From Flavobacteriaceae bacterium (GTDB lineage Bacteria; Bacteroidota; Bacteroidia; Flavobacteriales; Flavobacteriaceae), in the NCBI GenBank assembly GCA_013215095.1, contig JABSPM010000060.1, positions 1-64,000 of the forward strand: a stretch of 64,000 nt of DNA, written 5' to 3'. Below the pieces are notes generated by a model. That model was not told the DNA's origin. It saw nothing but the letters and a program-made list of their open reading frames with translations, and made no database searches. Made by a program: the position numbers and the translations under genes. Shown here piece after piece: positions 43,000 through 53,177 of this stretch. Numbering within the stretch: position 1 is the stretch's first letter; every line of letters starts with the position of its first letter.

Positions 43000-45057
43000 T
43001 TACTTGTTAATGTTAATATAGTCTGTTAGAATATTATAGGCTTCTTCGATATAAATATCGTTGGCAATATCTTTTAAAATAGTTTGATTGATTTCAGCAT
43101 CTTCCGAATTGTAGGATAGAATTTCTTTGGTGCTCGCTGAATTTTTCGTTTCGATTGTAAGTTGCGCTTTAATTAATTTGTTAGACAACTGTTTCCAAGT
43201 GTTCTGGCTCTTAGTAATGTCGTCATAAATGTTTTTTGGAGTCAATTTGTAGCTTTTTTGACTAAAGAGGTATTCTGAAAGTAATACGTGATTTAAAGAT
43301 TTTATGGTCTCAAAATACAGGTTTGATTTTAATCGATTTTCACTATTGGTTTGGAGTGTTTTGAGGTCAAAAGGCGTTAATGTGCGAGCTGGCAATTTAA
43401 TTGTAATAGAATCGTTTGCTAGTGCAAATTTTTTTTCAGCCTCTTCGTATTTTGCATTGTCATAAATTGAAGGAAATACAATATCTGGCAAGACACCTTT
43501 TGATTGTATACTTTGCCCTGTAACCCTATAAAATTTGTCTGTAGTTACTTTACAGAAACCTAAATTAGAGTTTGGCTCTAATGGTAATATGATTTGGGCA
43601 CTAGACTTTCCATGTGTAGTATTTCCAGCTATAATGGCACGGTTGTAATCTTGCATTGTACTTGCAAAATATTCAGATGCTGATGCCGAAAAATGATTAA
43701 CAAGAATTAATAATGGTTTACTAAAGGCCATTCCTCTGTTCATGTCTCTCACCGTAAATGAAGTTCCATCTCTATATTTTAGAATTGAAATTGGACCTCT
43801 ATCGATAAACATTCCAGATAAACTATTGGCTTCTTTCATAGAACCACCGCCATTATTTCTTAAGTCAATAATAAGGCCGTTAATATGTTCTTTTTGAAGC
43901 TTGTATAGTTCTTTAGCAACATCATTGGAAACACCCATTATTTGATGATTTGTAATATCGGTATAAAAGCTTGAAATGCGAATATATCCGAGCTTTTCTT
44001 CATTGCGCTCCAAAACGAAACCAGTGACATTGTTGGACGCAACTTTAACGATTGCTTTATTTAGTTCTACTGTTTCTATACCTCCATTTTGTTTTTTTAC
44101 TTTTAGCGTTATTGTTGTATTTTGTGGTGCATTTAAAAAGTTTTGTACATCATGATTTGAGATACAAATGGTTTCTAAAGTCTCATCTTTGGATTGGAGC
44201 GAAAGGATAATGTCATTTGTAGATAGTTTATTGTGCTTGTGCGCTGGACTTCCAGTTACAATATATGAGATAATAATTTCTCCATCACTTTGTTTTGTGG
44301 TATGAATACCAAAACTGTTGTTACTTATCGCTAAAGATGATTCATAAGAGGTCTTTTCTGCGCTGCTAAAAAACATGGTATGCGGGTCGTAGTAATTGGC
44401 TATTGCGTTGAGAAAATACGTTTTAACATGTTGAGATATACCTCCAGTTTTATTTTTGATTTCTTCTAATCTGCAAACCTCTTTAGCAATGACTTCACGC
44501 TTTGATATGGATTCTAGAGTTTTGAAATTTTGTTCAATAGAACTGTAAATAGAATCTTTTTCTAATATTTTTTGAATGGTTTTAAAACGAATACGCTTAT
44601 TCCAATAGTCATTTATTTCGGATACATTTTGAAAATACTGCTGTTCTTCATTGCCTATAAAACGCACTTGAGAACTTCCTGTGTAATCCAAATTTTGGTC
44701 TGTGAGAGAACTAATATAAGTTATGCATTCGTTTAAACGCGTTTCAAAAACAGAAATATACTCTTCAATAAATAGACAGTTTTTCGTCTTAATATAATCG
44801 TCTATATGAAATTGATTAACTTCAAATTGTTTTACATCTGCGATTGTAAATAAGGTTTTTCTCGGGTCTAAGGTTTCAATAAATAACTGATGTACATGCT
44901 TGGAAAGTGAGTCGTTTAAAGCTTTTGGATTGTAATGATTACGGTCAATTATTTGATGCAGTGCATTCACTTGGTTACAAAAATCGGGGGGTTTTTGGGC
45001 TATAGCCAAAATAGGAAATATCAGAAAAGTAGTAGCTATAAATAGTTTGTATTTCAT
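43000..45057 (-). CDS. carboxy-terminal processing peptidase (Prc/Tsp type, S41)
   Basis: A 685-residue periplasmic serine protease with a signal peptide (1-20). An N-terminal helical region is followed by a PDZ domain (about 245-330; FGIHTTKQSDGEIIISYI, SPAHKHNKLSTNDIILSL) and the S41 core: LIIDLRNNGGGSMKEANSL, LLILVNHFSASASEYFAS with the nucleophile Ser, and GNTTHGKSSAQ with the catalytic Lys. The C-terminal DUF3340-like helices close the ring. It degrades or trims proteins with exposed C-termini, including cell-wall hydrolases in E. coli. The length matches E. coli Prc. Confidence 0.92.
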   Translation of the reverse strand: MKYKLFIATTFLIFPILAIAQKPPDFCNQVNALHQIIDRNHYNPKALNDSLSKHVHQLFIETLDPRKTLFTIADVKQFEVNQFHIDDYIKTKNCLFIEEYISVFETRLNECITYISSLTDQNLDYTGSSQVRFIGNEEQQYFQNVSEINDYWNKRIRFKTIQKILEKDSIYSSIEQNFKTLESISKREVIAKEVCRLEEIKNKTGGISQHVKTYFLNAIANYYDPHTMFFSSAEKTSYESSLAISNNSFGIHTTKQSDGEIIISYIVTGSPAHKHNKLSTNDIILSLQSKDETLETICISNHDVQNFLNAPQNTTITLKVKKQNGGIETVELNKAIVKVASNNVTGFVLERNEEKLGYIRISSFYTDITNHQIMGVSNDVAKELYKLQKEHINGLIIDLRNNGGGSMKEANSLSGMFIDRGPISILKYRDGTSFTVRDMNRGMAFSKPLLILVNHFSASASEYFASTMQDYNRAIIAGNTTHGKSSAQIILPLEPNSNLGFCKVTTDKFYRVTGQSIQSKGVLPDIVFPSIYDNAKYEEAEKKFALANDSITIKLPARTLTPFDLKTLQTNSENRLKSNLYFETIKSLNHVLLSEYLFSQKSYKLTPKNIYDDITKSQNTWKQLSNKLIKAQLTIETKNSASTKEILSYNSEDAEINQTILKDIANDIYIEEAYNILTDYININK

Positions 45058-45106
45058 AAAATATACTATGGTCTTAAATTACAAAAAATAGAGTATTAAA
45101 AAAGTT

Positions 45107-45964
45107 TTAAGTGTTTCTTTTTAGCGTGTCTGTTTTGTTGGTTATGTCTTCTAAGACAATTTCGCTTGTTATTTGTAAATGCTTTGGAAGCTGTTTTTCT
45201 TTTGGTAAAATAGCCAAATATCGGTCATTGTCAGTTGTATGTATCATTTTATACAGTGGTGCTTTAATATTTAAGAGTCTTACGATATCTTTAATAAAAT
45301 CTTCATGGTATACTAAGTCTTTACTTCCCAAATGATAAATGCCATATTTTTTTCGATTAATAATATAATGAATTTGCTGCGTAAGCTTGGTGGCATTGGT
45401 CACATTCATTATCAGGTTGGGATAAATTTCAATAGCCTCATTGTTTTGGGAGAGGGTTTTAATTGCGTTTACTCTTGGAGATTGGGCACCAAAAACCATT
45501 GGTATTCTTAAGATTGCAATATTCTTAGGAGGCAAGCGTAATAGCATGTTTTCAATTTGAATTTTAAAATGCCCATAGATACTTTGACTTAAGGTTTTAT
45601 CGTATTCATAGGATGGATAGTTGCTATAGGCGTCAAATGCATTGGCTGAAGATAGGAATATGAGTTTACAAGGGTGTTTTATAATGTACTCACAAAGGTG
45701 ACGATGTGCTAAGATTTGGGCAGAAAAATTTCCTCTAATCGCAGAAATAATTATAGAGGGTTTTACCGTATTAATAAGTGCAATGATATCATCTTCTTCT
45801 ACCTTGTACTGAAGAAAATGTGTGTTCTTTTCAAATTTTTTTCTTGGCGTATTATATGTTCCAAAAGTATTGAAATAGACGCAGAGTTCTTTATAAATCA
45901 TATAACCTATAAACCCACTAGCACCTAAAATTAAGATGCGCTCTTTTTTATGAAAAGTACTCAT
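45107..45964 (-). CDS. NAD-dependent epimerase/SDR family protein (RmlD-like)
   Basis: A 285-residue Rossmann protein: ILILGASGFIGYMIYKEL at residues 10-27 binds the nucleotide, LIFLSSANAFDAY carries the Ser, and YEYDKTLSQSIYGHFK supplies tyrosine and lysine candidates for the YxxxK pair. The fold is that of extended SDRs such as RmlD (dTDP-4-dehydrorhamnose reductase) or sugar epimerases, but the catalytic spacing is not textbook and no sugar-nucleotide genes are nearby. It starts ten bases after the glutaminase stop. Confidence 0.8.
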   Translation of the reverse strand: MSTFHKKERILILGASGFIGYMIYKELCVYFNTFGTYNTPRKKFEKNTHFLQYKVEEDDIIALINTVKPSIIISAIRGNFSAQILAHRHLCEYIIKHPCKLIFLSSANAFDAYSNYPSYEYDKTLSQSIYGHFKIQIENMLLRLPPKNIAILRIPMVFGAQSPRVNAIKTLSQNNEAIEIYPNLIMNVTNATKLTQQIHYIINRKKYGIYHLGSKDLVYHEDFIKDIVRLLNIKAPLYKMIHTTDNDRYLAILPKEKQLPKHLQITSEIVLEDITNKTDTLKRNT

Positions 45965-45973
45965 CTCTAAACG

Positions 45974-46885
45974 TTAAAAGATTGATATTTTTGTTTCTGT
46001 AGTAAACTTTTCTAAGGCTTGCATACCTAGTTTTGAATTGCCTTTTGAATTGAGTCCAGGCGACCAAACGGAAATTACAAAATGATTGGGTAAAAGTGCA
46101 ACAATACCGCCGCCAACACCACTTTTACCAGGTAGACCAACTTCAAAAGCAAACTCTCCAGCCTCATCATAAAAACCACAAGTAAGCATAATAGCATTGA
46201 TACGTTTTGTTTGACTTTTGCTTAAAATTTGTTTTTCTTGAATACATTTTCCTTGGTTAGAAAATAGGAAAAAAGCCTTGGTTAATTGCTCGCAAGTCAT
46301 AGCAATAGCACATTGATGAAAGTAAAAATCTAATACCTTTTCCACATCGTTTTCAAGATTTCCAAAAGATTTTAAAAGGTATGCAGCAGCATAATTTCTA
46401 TAACCTGTAAGGCGTTCAGAATTTGCAACGTTTAAGTTATAATCAATACTATTATCATTGGTTATTGTTCTAATAAATTGGAGGAAATCTTCTTTTGGAT
46501 TTTCTAAGTTTGAAACCAAAATATCAGCGATTACAAGCGCTCCAGAGTTGATTAGAGGGTTTCTAGGTATTCCATTTTCGTGTTCTAAAAGTGATAAATG
46601 ATTGAATGGGTTTCCTGAAGGTTCTACATCTACACGTTTCCATAAATCATTGTCTACGAGCGAAAATACTTTAGCTAATGCTAAAACTTTAGAAATACTC
46701 TGAATAGAAAAGGGTTTTAAAGCATCTCCAACTTTAAAGGTTTCTTGAGTATTATTAAGTAAACATATACCAAAATTATCAGTAGAAACTTGAGATAATT
46801 CTGGTATATAGTTTGCAACTTTGCCTTTATCTTTGGTCGTTTTTATAGCTTTATAAATCGAATTAAGAATAGGCTGATAGTTCAT
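45974..46885 (-). CDS. glsA: glutaminase A
   Basis: A 303-residue cytosolic enzyme of the serine-dependent beta-lactamase fold that hydrolyses glutamine to glutamate and ammonia. The SxxK motif is Ser63-Ile-Ser-Lys66 (FSIQSISKVLALA); NPFNHLSLLEHENGIPRNPLINSGAL and GLPGKSGVGGGIVALLP are the other family marks. Length fits GlsA. Three bases separate it from the gcvT stop upstream. Confidence 0.94.
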   Translation of the reverse strand: MNYQPILNSIYKAIKTTKDKGKVANYIPELSQVSTDNFGICLLNNTQETFKVGDALKPFSIQSISKVLALAKVFSLVDNDLWKRVDVEPSGNPFNHLSLLEHENGIPRNPLINSGALVIADILVSNLENPKEDFLQFIRTITNDNSIDYNLNVANSERLTGYRNYAAAYLLKSFGNLENDVEKVLDFYFHQCAIAMTCEQLTKAFFLFSNQGKCIQEKQILSKSQTKRINAIMLTCGFYDEAGEFAFEVGLPGKSGVGGGIVALLPNHFVISVWSPGLNSKGNSKLGMQALEKFTTETKISIF

Positions 46886-46888
46886 GAA

Positions 46889-47971
46889 TTATACGTTATA
46901 AAATGGTAATTTAACAACAGTTGCTGAAATTGCTTTTTTACGAACTTGTATATTGATTTTGCTTCCAGGTTTTGCAAATATTTTTGGGACATAGCCCATT
47001 CCAATGCCTTTCCCAAGGCTTGGGCTTTGGGTTCCAGAAGTTACGTTTCCAATACGATTACCATTACCATCAACAATATCATAACCTTGTCTTGGAATAC
47101 CTCGTTCATCCAATTCAAAGGCAATAAGCTTTCTATGTACTCCATTTTCCTTTTGCTTTAATAAAGCCTCAGAATTTGTAAATTCTTTTGTAAACTTGGT
47201 TATCCAACCTAATCCAGCCTCAATAGGAGAGGTGGTGTCGTCAATATCATTTCCGTAAAGGCAATACCCCATTTCAAGTCTCAAGGTATCACGTGCAGCT
47301 AAACCTATGGGTTTAATACCAAAATCAGCTCCGACCTCAAATACTTTATCCCAAATTTGCTGAACATCTTCATTTTTACAGTAGATTTCAAAACCTCCGC
47401 TTCCTGTATAGCCCGTTGCTGAGATAATTACATTATCAATACCTGCAAAATCTCCAATTTCAAATGTGTAAAATTGGATAGCAGATAAGTCGTGAGAAGT
47501 TAGAGACTGCATTGCTTCAACTGCTTTAGGACCTTGTATCGCTAATAAAGAGTAATCTTCACTCAAATCTCTCATTTCTGCACCAACATCATTTTTTGAT
47601 TGAATCCAGTTCCAATCTTTTTCAATATTACTAGCGTTTACTACGAGTAAATAAGAGTCGTCTTTGATGCGATATACAATTAAATCATCTACAATCCCGC
47701 CATTTTCATTTGGCATACAGCTATATTGTGCTTTTCCTATAGTAAGTTTTGAAGCATCATTACTCGTTACTTTTTGTACTAAGTCCAGGGCATGTGAACC
47801 TTCAATTAAGAATTCTCCCATATGACTCACGTCAAATACACCAACACTATCTCTAACGGTTTGGTGTTCTATAGTAACGCCCTCATATTGTACGGGCATA
47901 TTATATCCAGCAAAAGGAACCATTTTTGCGCCTAGAGCTTCATGTGTTGCAGTTAATGCAGTATTCTTCAT
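46889..47971 (-). CDS. gcvT: glycine cleavage system aminomethyltransferase (T protein)
   Basis: A 360-residue folate enzyme that takes the aminomethyl group from H-protein lipoate, releasing ammonia and making methylene-tetrahydrofolate. Motifs: [73 protein letters not shown] and the C-terminal domain through [21 protein letters not shown]. Full length. It heads the gcvT-glsA-SDR run. No glycine riboswitch is seen upstream, and gcvH/gcvP are not in the window. Confidence 0.95.
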   Translation of the reverse strand: MKNTALTATHEALGAKMVPFAGYNMPVQYEGVTIEHQTVRDSVGVFDVSHMGEFLIEGSHALDLVQKVTSNDASKLTIGKAQYSCMPNENGGIVDDLIVYRIKDDSYLLVVNASNIEKDWNWIQSKNDVGAEMRDLSEDYSLLAIQGPKAVEAMQSLTSHDLSAIQFYTFEIGDFAGIDNVIISATGYTGSGGFEIYCKNEDVQQIWDKVFEVGADFGIKPIGLAARDTLRLEMGYCLYGNDIDDTTSPIEAGLGWITKFTKEFTNSEALLKQKENGVHRKLIAFELDERGIPRQGYDIVDGNGNRIGNVTSGTQSPSLGKGIGMGYVPKIFAKPGSKINIQVRKKAISATVVKLPFYNV

Positions 47972-48351
47972 AATTTAATTAAAATCGTTAGTTAGGTATA
48001 ATAAATTAACATTACAAGGATAAGCATATAAATACTTCGATAAAAGTTTTTACGAGCTTCTGAAATTAATATCTATGAACCTTAGTTTCTTAAAAATTTC
48101 ATGCTACCGATTCATAATGCTTGTATTGCATAGCAAAACTAATGAATTTTAAAACAAATAGATGCGTTATTGCTGATGAAATATTAGCAGATGTATTTCA
48201 TTTGAAAAGACATCTTTTTGGTTTAATGCAAATACATTCATATTCTACGACCAATGATGCCTCAAAATTTAGTACGTCTTAAACAAAAATGAATGACGTC
48301 ATTCGGTTTAGAGTTTGTCTATAGTAATATCATAAGTCATGTAATATGGGC
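47972..48351. other. gene-free stretch between gcvT and thrC
   Basis: No supported gene or riboswitch. It contains a perfect 14-base palindrome GAATGACGTCATTC at 48291-48304, possibly a regulator site, and a doubtful 46-codon plus-strand frame at 48142. Confidence 0.5.
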
Positions 48352-49650
48352 TTATCTAAATTGAATTAAAAAATGTTTTAAATCTTCATATGATGAAATT
48401 TTTATGGAAACTTTTGGTTTGTCAATTACGGTTTTAATTTGATTAGGAATTTGAAGTTTTTTTCCAAGAGTAGGTTCAACAACATCTAAGAATTTTGAGG
48501 GGTGTGCGGTTTCTAAAAACACACAATGAACGTTTGGATGTTCCTTGATATAACATTGAGCTGCTAGGTAACCAATAGCGCCGTGTGGGTCTGCAATGTA
48601 GTTGTATTTGTTATAAATCGTATTCATAGCCGTTTTGGTTGCTGCGTCACTAAAACTATAAGCGCTTAAGTTATTTTGGAGTGTCTTAAAATCATGATGA
48701 TACATTTCTTGAATTCTAATAAAATTACTAGGATTACCTACATCCATAGCATTGGAAAGTGTTTGTACGCTTGCTTTAGGTTGGTACTCTTGTGTTTTGA
48801 GGTATTCACTAACCACATTATTAGCATTATTAGCAGCGATAAAGTGCTTTATAGGAAGTCCGAGTTGTTGTGCCATAATTCCTGCACATATATTTCCAAA
48901 ATTACCACTAGGTACAGAGAATACAATGTCTTGATATTTCGATTTTAATGTTTTGTAAGCAAACATGAAATATAGAAGTTGTGGTAACCAGCGTGCTATA
49001 TTGATAGAGTTGGCAGAAGTGAGTTGCATATTACGTGTTAATTCATCATCCAAAAATGCGCGTTTAACCATATCTTGACAATCGTCAAAAACACCATCAA
49101 CTTCTAAGGCTGTAATATTTTGTCCGAGTGTGGTTAATTGTTTTTCTTGAATAGCACTAACTTTTCCTGATGGATAGAGAATGATTACGTTTACACCTTT
49201 TACTCCTAAAAAACCATTGGCAACGGCACCTCCAGTATCTCCAGATGTTGCAACTAAAACTGTCACTTCATTGGTGTTATCCTGATTAAAATAGCCCAAG
49301 CATCTTGCCATAAAACGAGCGCCAACATCTTTAAAAGCCATAGTTGGACCATGAAATAACTCAAGTGTAGAAATCTGATCATTTAATTCGATAATAGGGA
49401 AATCAAAGGATAGTGTTTCTTTTATAATTTGTTTTAAGGTATTTTCGGGTATTTCAGGTACAATAAATTGTTGCAGTGCTTCAAAAGCAATGGTCTCATT
49501 GGAATACTGTTCAATGTGTTTAAAAAATGTTTTAGATAAACGTCTAATTTGTTTTGGGAAATAAAGTCCTTTGTCAGGAGCAAGTCCTTTAATTACAGCG
49601 TTTTTAAAACTTGATATTTCGTTTTTATTGTTTAGTGAGAAATAGTTCAT
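48352..49650 (-). CDS. thrC: threonine synthase
   Basis: A 432-residue PLP enzyme that converts O-phosphohomoserine to threonine. The cofactor lysine is Lys107 in HGPTMAFKDVGARFMAR; VLVATSGDTGGAVANGFLG and VPSGNFGNICAGIMAQQLG bind the phosphate. Length and N-terminal layout (SLNNKNEISSFKNAVIKGLAPDKGLYFP) fit the ThrC type of proteobacteria and Bacteroidota. Its ATG overlaps the thrB stop by one base (TAATG), and it is the last gene of the thrABC operon. Confidence 0.96.
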   Translation of the reverse strand: MNYFSLNNKNEISSFKNAVIKGLAPDKGLYFPKQIRRLSKTFFKHIEQYSNETIAFEALQQFIVPEIPENTLKQIIKETLSFDFPIIELNDQISTLELFHGPTMAFKDVGARFMARCLGYFNQDNTNEVTVLVATSGDTGGAVANGFLGVKGVNVIILYPSGKVSAIQEKQLTTLGQNITALEVDGVFDDCQDMVKRAFLDDELTRNMQLTSANSINIARWLPQLLYFMFAYKTLKSKYQDIVFSVPSGNFGNICAGIMAQQLGLPIKHFIAANNANNVVSEYLKTQEYQPKASVQTLSNAMDVGNPSNFIRIQEMYHHDFKTLQNNLSAYSFSDAATKTAMNTIYNKYNYIADPHGAIGYLAAQCYIKEHPNVHCVFLETAHPSKFLDVVEPTLGKKLQIPNQIKTVIDKPKVSIKISSYEDLKHFLIQFR

Positions 49651-50576
49651 TAGCTTAAGATTTTAATTCCTTTAGTATTAATTTTAGAAACATGTGTTTC
49701 AAATTTTATTTGGGTAGGTTTGTAGCTTTTAATCATAGCTTGTTCTATGGCTTTTGCCGCGTCTAAACCTTTAGATAATGTGAAAATTGAGGGTCCAGAA
49801 CCAGAAATTGCACAGCCTAATGCACCAGCACACATTGCTGCATATTTGACATTGTCAAAATATGGAATGAGGTTTTTACGGTAGGGTTCCACAATATTAT
49901 CTTGCAAGGCACGATGAAGCAGTTTGTAATCGTTGCAGTGTAAAGCGTGAACTAGACTTCCAAGATTTGCCCATTGCGTAATCGCATCTTTAAGAGAAAC
50001 TTCATTTGGTAAAACGGCACGAGCAGCTGCGGTTTTTATTTCAATTTGTGGATGAATAATTGTTGCATACAAATGCTGTGGTGTAGGAAGTTGTAAAATA
50101 TCTAAAGGAGCTGTACTTTTTACCAGCGTAAATCCACCATAAATAGCTGGAGCCAAATTATCGGCATGTTCACTTTTGCTTGCTAGAGCTTCACCTTTCA
50201 TAGCGAAATAGGTAAGCTGTTGTTTGGTAAAGGGCTGTCCTAGAAGTTCATTCATGCCGAATACACTTCCTACAGCACTTGCAGCACTACTGCCAATACC
50301 ACTGCCAGGTTTAATTTTTTTGTAAATCTCTATTTCAAAACCACATTTTGGTTTTATGTGATTATACATGGCTAAGGCAGAAACTCCAGCTACATTAGCT
50401 TCGGTTTCATAAGGTAAATCATACCCTTCTATATGTGTAATTTCAATCCCTTTTTTAGTTGTTTTTCGGATGACCATTTCATCTCCTTGACTGTCTAAGC
50501 AAAAGCCCAATACATCAAAACCACAAGCGACATTTGCTACTGTTGCTGGTGAAAAAATTTTTATTTCGTTTTTCAT
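49650..50576 (-). CDS. thrB: homoserine kinase
   Basis: A 308-residue GHMP kinase that phosphorylates homoserine with ATP. The ATP-binding glycine motif is PGSGIGSSAASAVGSVFG (about residues 91-108); FSPATVANVACGFDVLGF at the N-terminus and CAISGSGPSIFTLS near the C-terminus are the other two GHMP motifs. It lies between thrA and thrC on one transcript and is coupled to thrC by overlapping stop and start. Confidence 0.96.
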   Translation of the reverse strand: MKNEIKIFSPATVANVACGFDVLGFCLDSQGDEMVIRKTTKKGIEITHIEGYDLPYETEANVAGVSALAMYNHIKPKCGFEIEIYKKIKPGSGIGSSAASAVGSVFGMNELLGQPFTKQQLTYFAMKGEALASKSEHADNLAPAIYGGFTLVKSTAPLDILQLPTPQHLYATIIHPQIEIKTAAARAVLPNEVSLKDAITQWANLGSLVHALHCNDYKLLHRALQDNIVEPYRKNLIPYFDNVKYAAMCAGALGCAISGSGPSIFTLSKGLDAAKAIEQAMIKSYKPTQIKFETHVSKINTKGIKILS

Positions 50577-50662
50577 AAGTTGACTATAAAATGTTGCACT
50601 ATTAAATCTTTAATATATTGATGTTTTTAGATTGCTGTGTTAATTACAACCTCGCTTATAAT

Positions 50663-53116
50663 TTAGGTATTGGCGATTCTAATAATATCGGCAAAAAGTC
50701 CAGATGCCGTTACTTCTGCACCAGCTCCAGCACCTTTGATAATCATAGGTTGATCTGGATAACGTTCTGTATAAAACATAACGATATTATCTTTTCCTTC
50801 TAGATTATAGAATGGATGGTCTTCCGGAATTTCTTTTAGACCAACAGAGGCTTTATTATTGTGAAATGTTGCGACATACTTGAGGCGACAATGCTTTGCT
50901 ACTGCTGAAGCATATAGATCTTGATAATAAACTTCATCGGTAATTAAAGTTTGGTAAAAATCCTCAACACTATCTGCTTTTAATCCCGAATCTGATAAAA
51001 AAGAAACGTTTTGAATATCTTCAAGATTCAGTCGTGTTCCACTTTCTCTAGCCAAAATTAATATTTTTCGCGCTACATCTACACCACTTAAATCTATTCG
51101 TGGGTCTGGTTCTGTGTAGCCTTCAATTTGTGCTTGTTTAACGATGTCATGAAATTTCGTGGCTGCATTAAAATGATTAAATATATAGTTTAAACTGCCC
51201 GAAAGTACGGCTTGTATCTTATGTACTTTATCTCCAGAATTAATACAATGATTTAAGGTGTCTATAACTGGAAGTCCTGCACCAACATTGGTTTCAAATA
51301 AGAAATGAGCATTGTATTTTCTAGATAGGTGTTTGAGTTCATCATAAGTCTCTATAGCGCTAGAACATGCAATTTTATTACAGGCAATAACGCTTATGCT
51401 TTCTTTTAAATAAGCTCTGTAGATTTGTGCAACATTGGCATTAGCTGTAATATCTATAAAGATAGAGTTGCGTAAGTTGAGCTGTTTTATATGACTTAAA
51501 AAACCTTCGATACTTGCAGGTTGTCCTTCATTTAGTTGTGTTTTCCATGAGTTCAAATCAATGCCATTAGAGTCAAAAAGCATAGTTTTGGAATTTGCCA
51601 AACCAATAACTCTAAGATTAATATTTAGTCGTTTTATAATGTGTTTTTGCTGTTTGAGAATCTGACTAATAAGCCGTTCACCAACATTACCAACACCAGT
51701 AATGAATAAATTGATTTGCTTAGTTTTAAGTTCAAAAAATTCTTCATGTAATGTGTTTAAGGCTTTTTTGACATCATGGTTTGCAATCACAGCAGAAATA
51801 TTACGTTCTGAAGCACCTTGAGCAATAGCTCTAATATTAACATTGTTTTTGCCCAAACTACTAAACATTTTCCCGCTAATACCTTGATGACTTTTCATGT
51901 TGTCACCAACAATGGCAATAATAGAAAGACCAGATTCTATGCGTATAGGGTCAATTTTTTTTAAGATAATTTCGTTTTCAAACGTACTGTCAATACACGC
52001 TTTTGCTAGACTAGAATCATCTTCTGAAATTCCTATACATATAGAGTGTTCAGATGAGGCTTGTGTAATCAGAATAATATTAATTTTTTCTTGAGATAAG
52101 GTTTCAAATAAACGCTTTGAAAATCCAGGAATACCAACCATTCCATGTCCCTGAAGTGTTAATAGAGCGATGGCATTGATGTTACTAATTCCTTTTACAG
52201 GTTGTAAGACGTTGTTTTTACTCTCACTACTTATAAGCGTGCCTTTAGCTTCGGGTTCCATTGTATTTTTGATTACTATAGGAATTGATTTATCTAAAAC
52301 GGGTTGCACCGTTGGTGGATATAATACTTTGGCACCAAAATGAGATAATTCAACCGCTTCTTCATAGGATAATTGTGAAATAGGAAAAGCTTGTTTTACA
52401 ATGCTTGGATTGGTGGTATACATACCACTAACATCAGTCCATATTTGTAGAGTTTTAGCATCTAATGCAGCAGCTATAATTGCAGCAGTGTAGTCAGAAC
52501 CACCACGTCCTAAGGTTGTGATTTCACCACATTTAGATTTTGAAATAAACCCAGGTAACAGTGTGACACGGCTAGAGTTATTTTTAAAATATGTTTTAAT
52601 ATTATGAGTTGTTAGGCTAAAATCAACATTTGCGCTCGTATGATTTGTATCTGTAATGATAAGTTCCTGTACATTTTTTAATACAATATCTATGTTGGAA
52701 AGTTCCATCGTTTTAGATAGAATTAGGCTAGAAAATTGCTCTCCAAAACTCAATAATTTATCTGTAGTCTTTGGGGACAATTCATTAATCAGATATACAC
52801 CGTCTAGTAGGCGTTCTAAATGGATAAATCTGTCTTTTAGGATTTTAAGTGTTGTGTCAAATGAGAATGCATCCTGTAGTAAGTCTTTGCATATTAATAG
52901 GTGCTTAGATTTAATGTCATTTAAGGTCTGCTTGTAGGTGATATCTTTTTTTGCAGCAAATTTAGCAGCTTTAATAAGTTGGTCTGTAACACCACCTACG
53001 GCAGATACTACAACTACTAATTGCTCGTTTTGGGATAGGTTTTTGACAATACGGATGACTTGTGCTATAGCACTAGAAGAACCCACAGAAGTTCCTCCAA
53101 ATTTTAATACTTTCAT
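50663..53116 (-). CDS. thrA: bifunctional aspartokinase I / homoserine dehydrogenase I
   Basis: An 817-residue fusion catalysing the first and third steps from aspartate toward threonine. The aspartokinase domain begins MKVLKFGGTSVGSSSA and includes TTLGRGGSDYTAAIIAAALDA; two ACT domains (about 310-460) provide threonine feedback, with GISNINAIALLTLQGHGMVG. Homoserine dehydrogenase follows (INLFITGVGNVGERLISQIL near 465; EGYTEPDPRIDLSGVDVARK for catalysis). Full length. It heads thrABC and has a Thr-rich leader peptide 61 bases upstream, so control by attenuation is likely in addition to feedback. Confidence 0.96.
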   Translation of the reverse strand: MKVLKFGGTSVGSSSAIAQVIRIVKNLSQNEQLVVVVSAVGGVTDQLIKAAKFAAKKDITYKQTLNDIKSKHLLICKDLLQDAFSFDTTLKILKDRFIHLERLLDGVYLINELSPKTTDKLLSFGEQFSSLILSKTMELSNIDIVLKNVQELIITDTNHTSANVDFSLTTHNIKTYFKNNSSRVTLLPGFISKSKCGEITTLGRGGSDYTAAIIAAALDAKTLQIWTDVSGMYTTNPSIVKQAFPISQLSYEEAVELSHFGAKVLYPPTVQPVLDKSIPIVIKNTMEPEAKGTLISSESKNNVLQPVKGISNINAIALLTLQGHGMVGIPGFSKRLFETLSQEKINIILITQASSEHSICIGISEDDSSLAKACIDSTFENEIILKKIDPIRIESGLSIIAIVGDNMKSHQGISGKMFSSLGKNNVNIRAIAQGASERNISAVIANHDVKKALNTLHEEFFELKTKQINLFITGVGNVGERLISQILKQQKHIIKRLNINLRVIGLANSKTMLFDSNGIDLNSWKTQLNEGQPASIEGFLSHIKQLNLRNSIFIDITANANVAQIYRAYLKESISVIACNKIACSSAIETYDELKHLSRKYNAHFLFETNVGAGLPVIDTLNHCINSGDKVHKIQAVLSGSLNYIFNHFNAATKFHDIVKQAQIEGYTEPDPRIDLSGVDVARKILILARESGTRLNLEDIQNVSFLSDSGLKADSVEDFYQTLITDEVYYQDLYASAVAKHCRLKYVATFHNNKASVGLKEIPEDHPFYNLEGKDNIVMFYTERYPDQPMIIKGAGAGAEVTASGLFADIIRIANT

Positions 53117-53177
53117 GATGAAAAGCTTTTAATAAAATAAAAAAATAGGTAGAGTAAATGTGACGAAAGAATATATA

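Noticed and set aside
48142-48282. 46-codon plus-strand ORF between gcvT and thrC
   Set aside because: No family match, no promoter box, and it is antisense to the surrounding transcription; composition looks like chance.
47972-48351. Glycine riboswitch before gcvT
   Set aside because: I looked for paired glycine aptamer features and saw none in this upstream region.
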